NCBI GenBank assembly: GCA_033782935.1
Contig: JAWQEG010000739.1
Location: forward strand, 1 to 64,000
Origin: Petrolisthes cinctipes
Lineage: Eukaryota > Arthropoda > Malacostraca > Decapoda > Porcellanidae
Direction of reading: 5' to 3'
DNA length: 64,000 nucleotides
The notes below the pieces were generated by a model. The model made no database searches, was not told the origin of the DNA, and worked only from the letters and a program-made list of their open reading frames with translations. Made by a program: the position numbers and the translations under genes. How positions within the stretch are numbered: the first letter of the stretch is position 1; every line of letters begins with the position of its first letter. Shown piece after piece: positions 55,892-64,000 of this stretch.

Positions 55892-58800
55892 TCACAATTT
55901 GTGGAGAAGGCCAGCCTCCTTCACATAGGAGAGGGTGTTCCCTCCAACACAACAAGCCTCCTCCCCGAGCACCTGGAAGAGACTGTAAGAACCGTCACCC
56001 TTCCGGTACTCGGAGAGGTGCCTACGACGAAGGTCCCCAAGGCTGGGACACTCGACAATAAGATGCCGTACTGTCAAAGGGACCAGACAATCATCACAGT
56101 AGGGAGGGTGAGCCCTCTCCATTAAAAAGCCATGAGTCAATAATGTGTGGCCAATGCGGAGACGGACAAGAGCTGTCTCCCACCGGCGGGACAGGCCACT
56201 GTAGCTCCACAATCCAAGGCGCTGGCGGATGTCACGGAGCTTGTTAGCCCCGATGGCGTCCAATCTGTCCTGCCAGCAGGAACGAACGGTAGCATCAATG
56301 TAGGGTCGAAAGTCCACTGCAGGAACAGGATGATGCCTGGCAGGAGGCCGGGAATTGGAGACCACAGCCTTAGCCAGGGCGTCAGCCCGCTCATTCCCAT
56401 CAACACCCACATGGGCCGGGACCCAACAAAAAGTGACTTTGCGGCCACGACGACCAAGGAGGACAAGCCACTTAAGAATGGCCAACACCAGGGGATGGGA
56501 AGAGTTAAAATTACACAAGGCCTGCAAGGCACTACAGGAATCGCTAAAAATAGTAAACGAAGGCTGAGGGAGAGTAAAAATCACTTGGAGGGCATATAAA
56601 ATGGCCGAGAGCTCAGCAGTAAAAATGGACATGACAGAAGGGAGCCTGCCTCCACGGCAAAAGTCAGGAAAGACAACTCCAAAGCCAACTCCAGCATCAG
56701 ACTTTGACCCATCAGTGTACACAGGGAGGGATTCCCTGTGAGAGAAGGCATGTTCTAAAAAGAGGGAACGAGCCACTGGAGGAGGAAGAAATTCCTTCTT
56801 GTCTGTAAAGCAGGTGCAGGGGAAAACTTCTGGAAGAAGCCATGGAGCCACCCTGGGGACCCTCACAGGACAAATCTGAAAGTCATCTATGCCCATCTCC
56901 TCCATAGCCTTTCTGACCCGGAAGCCAAAGGGCCATGGTGCACGAGAATGTAAAAGGTAGTACTGAGACATGATATCAGATGACACCGCCAAGCAAGGTA
57001 GGGTGTCAGGAAGTCGATGTAATCGATGCCAACAATGAACCATCAAAGACTGGCGACGGAGATCAAGAGGTGGCTCATTAGCTTCCACCAGGAGACTGGG
57101 GATTGGGGACGACCTGAAGGCTCCGGTCGCCAGACGTACTCCAGCATGATGAACAGGGTCTAAAATTCTGAGACGGGCATCGGTGGCACAAGAGTACACC
57201 TCACACCCATAGTCGAGTTTTGACCTAATAACAACATGGTATAGGCGGAGGAGGGTGGCCCGATCAGCCCCCCAGGATGTATGGCTCAGGACCCTCAACA
57301 GGTTAAGAGCCTTGAGGCAAGAGACCTTAAGTGTACGTAAGTGGGGAACCCAAGTCAAATGTTTGTCAAAAAGGAGACCCAAAAAGCGAGTCTCCTCGAC
57401 ACAGAGTATCCATTGACCATACATGAATAAGTCAGGATCCGGGTGGATGCCTCGGATGCAGCAGAAGTGCATAGCAACTGTCTTGGAAGGGGAAAATCGA
57501 AACCCATGAGAATCAGTCCAACGTGACACCCTGTCAAGGGCAAGCTGCATGCGCCGCTCCACCACTGACATACGGGAAGCTGCAAACCAGACTGCTAGGT
57601 CGTCAACGTACATCGAGTTAGCTATACCGTCTGGAAGGGATGAGGCAATGGCATTAATTGCTACTGCAAACAATGTGACACTGAGGACGCTTTCCTGGGG
57701 GACGCCCTCCTCCTGTGCAACAGATGCTGAGTGGGTTGTACCAACCCTCACAGAAAAACTGCGACCACTGAGAAACTCCTTAAGAAAGCGTGGAAGGCGA
57801 CCCCGCAGGCCATATAAATGGAGTTGCTGCAGGATGCCATATTGCCATGTAGTGTCATAGGCTTTCTCTAAATCAAAGAATACACAGACAAGGTGTTGAT
57901 GTCGTGCAAAAGCCTCACATGCAGCAGCTTCCAACCTGACCAGAGCATCTGTAGTGGAACGGTATTTACGAAAGCCAGACTGGGACGGAGACAGAAAATC
58001 ACCCCGTTCCAAGAAGTATACCGGTCTGACATTCATCATCTTTTCAAATAGTTTACAGAGACAGGAGGTCAAGGCAATTGGTCGATAATTGAGGGCAACA
58101 CCAGAGTCCTTGCCCGGCTTGAGAAAAGGAAGGATGGTAGCAACCCTCCACCCAGAAGGGAAGACACCCTCCAGCCAGATTCTGTTATATACAGCTAAAA
58201 GAAATGAGATCGCTTCCTCACCCAAGTGTCGTAACATTGCATATGGGATGTTGTCTGGCCCAGGAGAAGTGTCGCCGCAGAGAGAGAGAGCAGAATGCAG
58301 GTCTCTCAGGGTGAATATATGGTTATAACTTTCATTCTCGTTCCCTGTGAAATCCAGGACTGTACGCTCCTTGGCTCTTAACTCATGCCTGACAGCCAGA
58401 GGTCGAGAGTCACGGCTGGAGACCTTTGCAAAAGCCTCTGCCATGGTATTGGCCACTGTCAAACCATCCATGATCTTAATTCCATTGACCTTAAGTACAG
58501 GTGGAGAACTAGGAGAAAACTTCCCCGCCATCTTACGGACTCTCCTGAACACTTGGGTGAGTGGAGTTTTAGTATTAATTGAAGACACATAGGCCTTCCA
58601 AGATGCACGTCGGGCCTCTTTTAAAACTCGTCTAGCCCGAGCCCTTGCCCGTCGGAAGTCCTCTAAAAGAGTTGGGTCCCCACGATTGCGACGAAGGCGA
58701 GAGAAAGCTGCGCGCTTCTCCCGCACAGCAGTGGTGCAGACTGGTGACCACCAAGGGACAGGACGTTTGGGAAAGTAGCCAGAAGTTCTAGGGATAGAGT

Positions 58801-59637
58801 TGAGAGCAGCAGAGTGGAGCATATCAGTGAAATATGTTACAGCCTCGTCAGAGCTACCGAAATCGGCTACAGAAGAGACCGAAGAAGTTAGCTCTCTAAA
58901 AAACTGCCAGTCAGCCTTCTCTAATTTCCACCTAGGAAGACGAGACTGTGGTTCGTACCTGTTACCTTCTAAAAGTATAGGGAAATGGTCACTGCCATAT
59001 AAGTCAGGCAACACTCTTCAAGTAAAATCCAACAGAGCACTGGGTGAGCAAAGGGAAATGTCAATGGCGGTAAAAGTCCCAGTAGGGCTATTAAAATGTG
59101 TCACATCTCCCGTATTTAAAACCCCTAATCCCTCATCCTCAATAAAAGAAGCCAATAAAACACCCCTGGGGTTGACCGAACTGTCACCCCACAGAGGATG
59201 ACGTCCATTAAAATCACCCAATAAAATAAAGGGAGATGGAAGGTCCCGTACAAGATGGTTGAGATCACCCCTCTCAACTGTAACACTGGGAGGAAGGTAT
59301 AGACTGCATACAGTGTACGGGCGGTCCATAAAAACCTTAACTGCAACAGCCTGGAGCGGAGTGTCAAGCTCCAGGCTCGTGCATGGAATATCTCGGCGAA
59401 CTAGGATGGCAGAGCCACCATGATGACCCTGCCCTTCAAATGAATTAGAATAAAATGCTGAGTATGCTGGAGGACTGGCAGGAATGTAGTCCTCAAGCAT
59501 TGTCTCTTGGAGAGAAACACATGCAGGAGAGAAGCTAGAGAGAAGAACGCGCAGTTCCTCCCAAGAAGCACGCAAGCCACGGCAATTCCACTGAAGGACC
59601 TTGAACGGTGTTACTTTAGTACTGATTTTTGGGAAGC
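55892..59637 (-). pseudogene. Family 2 ORF2: endonuclease-RT-RNase H, one nonsense codon
   Basis: About 1,248 codons in one frame with a single TGA at 59016-59018, where copy 2b supports TGG (D-F-T-W). The endonuclease holds KVLQWNCRGLRASWEELRV, VSLQETML, ILLGDFNGRHPLWGD and GSDHFPILL. RT holds VATILPFLKPGKD, FFDLEKAYDTTW and MYVDDLAVWF. Its usual G-V-P-Q-G-S block reads EGVPQESVLS. RNase H holds PVYTDGSKSDAG, TAELSAILYALQ, FSDSCSALQAL and CWVPAHVGVDGNERADALAK, with all acidic positions present. The C-terminal motif is CDDCLVPLTVRHLIVEC. No ATG opens the frame; the first codons run GFPKISTKVTPFKVLQ. Confidence 0.92.
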
Positions 59638-59677
59638 CTCACGGAGGTACTTCCCACTACCACCTCGACCTGAGGGT

Positions 59678-61639
59678 TTATTTTAAACAATAAGATTTGT
59701 CTAATCCTGGGCCACTAAAAGAAGAGCAAACCCGAGGAGTAGTACTTGGGGCAGTAATTGGGGCCCGTAGACGAGTCCCTGAAGCATCTGATATGTTAGA
59801 AGAAGATGAAGGTATATGAGATGGGATATTCTTTGAAACAATTACATTGGTTCTGTCCTGTACAGCAGTGGTATCACTGACACAGGCAGATACATCAACA
59901 TCCATAATACAGGTGGTAGAATCACTCCACTGCTCAAGCGGAAGAGAAAGTGAATCTTTTGAAGTCACAACATCCGTGGCATCCACATTAACTTCACGCC
60001 CCTCTGATGATCCCGAAGGAAGCTTACGAGGAGGAACTTCTGTTGAATCAAGAGATTCATCAGAGCCACGAGAACGCTTCTGGTGAAATTGAGAGGAAAC
60101 TATGGATGAGTCCACAGAGATGGTTGCTTCACAAGGTGGAACATCTATGGAGTCAAGTGCCTCAGAGGAACCACGAAGGCGTTTCTGTGGCAGTTTAGGT
60201 GACTTAAGTTTCCTTTTTGGAGAGCGTGTGGCAGCGTGAACCTCTACCACATGGACACCTTTAGCTAAAGTCTGAGAATTGTTATCAGTTGAAGGGTCAC
60301 CAGAATGAGTGTCTGATAAAGTTTCCAAGACAGAGAAACTATTATGTAGAGTAACCTTAGAAACGTTCTCACTAGAGCAAGAAGCAGCTGCCTCTTGAGA
60401 GGGTTGAGAGGGTGCTGCAACCAATTTAGGGTGAAGGGAGGAGGCGTATGTCTTCACACCACCATCCTTCTGTCGCCTGAAGTTGAGTTGCCGTCTGGCA
60501 CTACCTATGCTAATGAATTGAGTATTAGCCAAGTGGAGGATATCCTGCTCAAGTAGGTACATCTTACATTGGCGAGAACGCAAGGGGTGAGAATCTCTGC
60601 AGTAAAAGCAGTAACTCTCTGACCGACACTCAGAAGTAAGATGTGAGTCAAGAGCAGAACAATTACCACACCGGGAACGGTTGTTGCAGTTCCTTTTCCC
60701 ATGACCAAACTCATAACAACAGAAACACTGTAGGGGACGCTCAACAAAAGGCTTCACCTCAAATGAGGTGGGGTTAATGTTAATGCGATCTGGGATATGC
60801 GAGCCATAGAAAGTGAGGATGATCATATTTTTACTGCCTTTCATCTTCGTTACTCGTTGGACACTGTCTTGGCACATAGCGAGAATGTCCTCTTCAGAGA
60901 ATTCATACAGGTCCTCATTATATATACGCCCCTTGCTATAATTAAATGTTAGATGTGGTTTAATAGATTCAAACATGCTATCAGAAGGACAGGGGAGATT
61001 GAGGAGCATCATGGCCTGTGTAAGATCTTTGGCTCTGATTAAAACTCCCTTACCATATTTCTTTATGTGGCCCATTGGTAATAATCCAATTTCTTTCTCC
61101 AGATACCGGGAAGCATGGATAATGTTACCACGTCCCTCCCTGTAGTAAGCCACAAACCAAAAGGGTGTAGGAACCCGACGTTCCTTTGTGACATGCTCTG
61201 CAGAGTCATCAAATATATTAGGGCAGTAATCATGGTCACTGGCAACTACATTGATGGACCGTATCATCTGAACTTTACAATGAGTATCCCCCACCGTCAG
61301 AGAATCTTTTGACTCAAATGCTGCTTTGGCAGCAGCATTTGTATTGAAAGTAATATAGCACCGATTAGACCTACAATCACTGTCATATGTGATTCGGATT
61401 CGGAGGACTACTCTAAAGCACTTAAAAATGGAGTGGATAGCGCCATAGGTAAAGGATGCGAGTACATTCGTTAACATTAACGTGTCCAAATCGTTAACAG
61501 GGTTCTTCGACACAAGACCCGACCTGCTAGGTCTACTCTTATTTGCAGCTTTCTGCATCTTACCACGACCAGAGAGTGACGTCTCGAGGGCCTGGTCGAC
61601 CACCGCTCGAGGAAGACATTGGGGCTTTTCTGTATCCAT
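59678..61639 (-). CDS. Family 2 ORF1, zinc-knuckle RNA-binding protein
   Basis: 653 codons from ATG at 61639. Expected to bind element RNA. The N-terminal half is a folded-looking domain (SIFKCFRVVLRIRITYDSDC; CYITFNTNAAAKAAFESKDS, reminiscent of an RRM; FWFVAYYREGRGNIIHASRY). Residues of about 318-375 carry three cysteine motifs: CFCCYEFGHGKRNC (C-x2-C-x4-H-x4-C), CGNCSALDSHLTSEC and CFYCRDSHPLRSRQC. The C-terminal third is Ser/Pro-rich and probably disordered (PPRKLPSGSSEGREVNVD). The end, GPGLDKSYCLK, differs from copy 2b (GLEKACRLSKTSGK), so a small indel near 59700 has probably cut the last 30 or so residues. Confidence 0.9.
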   Translation of the reverse strand: MDTEKPQCLPRAVVDQALETSLSGRGKMQKAANKSRPSRSGLVSKNPVNDLDTLMLTNVLASFTYGAIHSIFKCFRVVLRIRITYDSDCRSNRCYITFNTNAAAKAAFESKDSLTVGDTHCKVQMIRSINVVASDHDYCPNIFDDSAEHVTKERRVPTPFWFVAYYREGRGNIIHASRYLEKEIGLLPMGHIKKYGKGVLIRAKDLTQAMMLLNLPCPSDSMFESIKPHLTFNYSKGRIYNEDLYEFSEEDILAMCQDSVQRVTKMKGSKNMIILTFYGSHIPDRININPTSFEVKPFVERPLQCFCCYEFGHGKRNCNNRSRCGNCSALDSHLTSECRSESYCFYCRDSHPLRSRQCKMYLLEQDILHLANTQFISIGSARRQLNFRRQKDGGVKTYASSLHPKLVAAPSQPSQEAAASCSSENVSKVTLHNSFSVLETLSDTHSGDPSTDNNSQTLAKGVHVVEVHAATRSPKRKLKSPKLPQKRLRGSSEALDSIDVPPCEATISVDSSIVSSQFHQKRSRGSDESLDSTEVPPRKLPSGSSEGREVNVDATDVVTSKDSLSLPLEQWSDSTTCIMDVDVSACVSDTTAVQDRTNVIVSKNIPSHIPSSSSNISDASGTRLRAPITAPSTTPRVCSSFSGPGLDKSYCLK

Positions 61640-62092
61640 ATATCATTGGTTTAGTGTTTTTGGCCCCAGGAGCCAAGAGCTACTACCTTCCGGGCAGATG
61701 AGGGGACCGAGCGCTGGTCGCCGTGGGCGGGGTACCTCTTCCCCCACGGGGCCACTCGTTTAAAAAAGCAGCCCCAATGGCTCGAAAGTTTGCCCTGACG
61801 GTGCTGAGACCCCCTTCCCCAACATCTCCCGGCCCAGACACCCAACCATCCAACATAGGACGGCCCCTAGAGGGCAGTCCCTCCGGAGGGCAGCGCTGTT
61901 GGCCCGTACTGGCAGCCTAATGCATGGGAACCATTTAGTCTGGTCTCTCACTGGCGACCTTACTAGCATGGGAAGCCCTCTCTCCCCAAAATCGGGGCAG
62001 AGCAGGGGCCGGAGCCCCCTCTAGTCTAGCTCGCCAGGTCTCAGAGACACGCAAGCCCCCCCACCACGTCAAGGCGGTTCCCGTTGGGGGGG
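61640..62092 (-). promoter_or_regulatory. Family 2 5' UTR, probable internal promoter region
   Basis: G/C-rich leader conserved among copies 2a, 2c and 2d (for example GGGCTTCCCATGCTAGTAAG and AGGCTGCCAGTACGGGCC). Elements of this type carry their promoter here. No TATA box is seen. Confidence 0.55.
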
Positions 62093-62104
62093 TGGAGTTC
62101 ATCA
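62093..62104 (+). repeat. Right target-site duplication of family 2
   Basis: TGGAGTTCATCA, identical to 55591-55602. Confidence 0.92.
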
Positions 62105-62280
62105 AAAGCCTTCTGTGTCACTGCAGTCCACTCGAACTTCTGCCGCTTCCCTAACAACTTATGAAGAGGTGCTGCTATTGATGCAAAATCCTTAACAAAG
62201 CGCCTGTAGTAGGTACAGTCACTCATAAAAGTAAAGACACCCCCAGGCAAGACACCTTTTAAGTGGTGTGATATCGGTTC
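62105..62280 (-). pseudogene. Gypsy-type pol: RT connection fragment
   Basis: Minus-strand sequence reads YYRRFVKDFASIAAPLHKLL then GKRQKFEWTAVTQKAFDEL, the well-known end of Ty3/Gypsy RT, and continues at 55590 across the family 2 insertion. The RT palm with its Y/F-x-D-D lies further upstream and is not present. Before YYRRF the frame is already abnormal (GVFTFMSDCT), so the fragment is truncated near 62240. Confidence 0.82.
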
Positions 62281-62834
62281 TGGTAACATTGTACAGCTGG
62301 TCACACTCCCGTGAGGCCCACCCAGCGTTGTCAATGTTGGCCGAGATAACCCCGAAACACTAGTTGTGAGCTCTGCTCGCTCGAACCATTCACTGGTGGG
62401 AGGGAGAAGTAAGGAGGGATTTGAGGAGGGTAGGGGGGGGTGTCTATACAAGAGAGGTGAGAAATTATTCTTGGGGAGGTGAAAAATGTGTGGAAGCCCA
62501 GTTATCAATTATTTATATAATTGTCAATTATTAATTCGTGTCAATTATTAACATCATTAAATGTATGATTAACTTTTTCATATTATGATGTAACACAAAA
62601 ACAACCGAGGTAATATTATTGTATACGTTATTTTTTCGTATAATATTCAGTGGTTATCATCAAGCACTAAACGCTGAAAAATACTTACACAATAACTGAA
62701 TAAGAATCATGAACCAGAATGCTCTTTATTAAATGAAGCAAATGTGAATACCTTTATATTACATGTGTCAAGTGTTGATACCACTAACACACTTCCATTT
62801 CCCCCGTATCTACCTAACAGTTTATAATCGTGTC
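62281..62834. other. Unassigned sequence
   Basis: G-rich near 62390-62450, then AT-rich with TCAATTATTAA repeats (62500-62550). No coding signal recognised. Confidence 0.35.
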
Positions 62835-64000
62835 AAATATCAAGGCTCTCATTATCCCTCACGTGATAGCAACCTTGTAATATTCTGAATACTTTTAATA
62901 ATAGCCTGTTGTATTGAAATATTGGAATTTGACTATGAAACCCTTTTTTTGTCATTTGTCTCTTGGTAGCAAAAATTATTATTTGGTCTGTATCTCTCTT
63001 CTCCGTGTGTATCTCTCTTTTCTGTGTGCATGTAATATACTTATATAATTATATAAGCAAGTACACACACACATAACATAATAATGTTGGTGACAGAGGT
63101 TCTATTGGTTATATCTGTCATGAGTTGCGAGAGAAGTATATTCATAATTATTTAAACATTGTAATAGTTCCATCAAGTAATACATGGGATGCACAGTTGA
63201 GGTTTCATCGGACATGTTAATAAAGAAGCTGGCAACTATTTTCAACATTTCTTAAAATTAAACATTATTGACGGCGTGTTAAGGTCTGAAATCCTGTGAT
63301 GCCGTATTGGTCTTTACTGTCTTCTGCTACAAGGTTGATATTAGTGTGACATTCCATACACTCTACCACTACTCATACCGTTGTATTTGATGCCGTATTG
63401 GTCTTTACTGTCTTCTGCTACAAGGTTGATATTAGTGTGACATTCCATATACACTCTACCAATACTCACACCGTTGTATTTGATGCCGTTTTGGTCTTTA
63501 CTGTCTTCTGCTACAAGGTTGATATTAGTGTGAATTTCCATATACACCTTGCCTTGTGAACTGACTGACTGCACCACCTTACACATCTTCAAGTCATCAG
63601 GACTGCCAACATGTTGGAGAGGGAATATTTCCACACTCAGTCTTCAATACCCTTACCAGTTTAGTGGTTTTCAACCAACTCATAATCCTCTTCGAGTATC
63701 AAAACTAATTTGGGCTAACGAGACTAGAGTCAACGTCAATCTCTAATTAATGGAAAAAAAAAAATACAGTTGACAAGCCTGTTGGTGCCAGAGGCAATCT
63801 CCCTGGCCTCTGCTCACATGTATTATCTGCCAAAATAAAAAAAAAATTGCTACCTAGAAACAGATGAAATACTGAGGGATTTATAGTAAATTATCAAGCA
63901 GCACGTGTTCACTATATTCAATACAACGAGCTATTATTAAAAGTATTCAGAATATTACAAGGTTGCTATCACGTGAGGGATAATGAGAGCCTTGATATTT
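62835..64000. repeat. Large inverted repeat running off the right edge
   Basis: The last 85 bp (63916-64000) are the reverse complement of 62835-62918, with the outer 71 or so bases identical (for example AAATATCAAGGCTCTCATTA and TCACGTGATAGCAACC). The loop is about 1.0 kb. The arms extend outward to the window edge, so their full length is unknown. Confidence 0.85.
63297..63570 (+). repeat. Minisatellite, three units of about 91-93 bp
   Basis: TGATGCCGTATTGGTCTTTA starts at 63297, 63388 and 63481 (third with TTTTGG). On the minus strand it translates as repeats of NINLVAEDSKDQNGIKYNG. This is a repeat-driven frame without gene support. Confidence 0.9.

Larger units (their letters stand above)
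55603..62092 (-). mobile_element. Family 2 non-LTR retrotransposon, full length (copy 2d)
   Basis: 6,490 bp on the minus strand, flanked by a 12-bp duplication. It has a 5' UTR of about 450 bp starting CCCCCCAACGGGAACCGCC, ORF1 (61639-59678), ORF2 (about 59637-55892) and a 3' UTR ending AATAAATCAATCAA instead of poly-A. The domain order of zinc-knuckle ORF1, APE endonuclease, RT, RNase H and C-terminal zinc motif is that of I-superfamily elements. Coding damage is limited to one TGA in ORF2, a shifted ORF1 end and unusual RT residues. It sits in a Gypsy pol gene. Confidence 0.95.

Noticed and set aside
56147..56599. 150-codon plus-strand frame opposite family 2 ORF2
   Set aside because: Antisense shadow of the RNase H region; it recurs opposite every copy of that region.

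Overview
This is animal nuclear DNA, most likely from an arthropod and probably a decapod crustacean. The taxon is inferred from the ionotropic-receptor exons, from the nested non-LTR retrotransposons and from the very long simple repeats. Nothing bacterial is present: no operons, no rRNA and no CRISPR.

One host gene is visible. Three minus-strand exons (37916-38067, 37622-37712, 20-178) join in phase at good splice sites and encode about 134 residues of the S1 half of an ionotropic receptor / ionotropic glutamate receptor ligand-binding domain. A 37.4-kb intron separates exons 2 and 3. Nearly everything else in the window is intron or upstream sequence filled with transposable elements. A 44-nt candidate upstream microexon lies at 47604-47647. 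The pore and membrane segments must lie to the left of the window.

Two I-superfamily-like non-LTR families dominate. Both have a zinc-knuckle ORF1 and an endonuclease-RT-RNase H ORF2. Family 1 has a poly-A tail. Its full-length copy is at 48984-54640 with an 11-bp target duplication; degraded copies lie at 11582-15636 and 32381-36447, and fragments at 3487-3620 and 5701-6223. Family 2 has an AATC-type tail. Its full-length copy is at 55603-62092 (minus) with a 12-bp target duplication; broken copies lie at 1603-3163 plus 9486-9778, 15637-18315, 19404-20735 and 46108-47418. The two full-length copies both sit inside the same minus-strand Gypsy-type LTR element, cutting its pol and its gag.

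Other elements are: a CR1-like element with a PHD/CCCH-finger ORF1 (22965-27115, minus); a CR1/L2-like copy (3622-5213); two RTE-like 3' ends; a Jockey-like copy split by a family 1 insertion (31931-32380 and 36448-37182); an unclassified RT element (39120-41825); a degraded RNase H-bearing element (20760-22480); a second Gypsy-like gag with a 57-bp in-frame array (44850-46107); tRNA-like SINEs; and several terminal-inverted-repeat elements. The most striking of these is a 6.3-kb TA-flanked inverted-repeat unit (3164-9485) inserted in a family 2 copy and itself full of other elements. There are also a 163-bp palindromic TA-flanked MITE, a pair of piggyBac-like MITEs and a foldback MITE with an AT core.

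Simple repeats are extreme: 354 uninterrupted copies of a tetranucleotide at 28147-29562, a 134-bp AT run, a 275-bp polypurine tract, and a ~91-bp triplicate inside a large inverted repeat that runs off the right edge.
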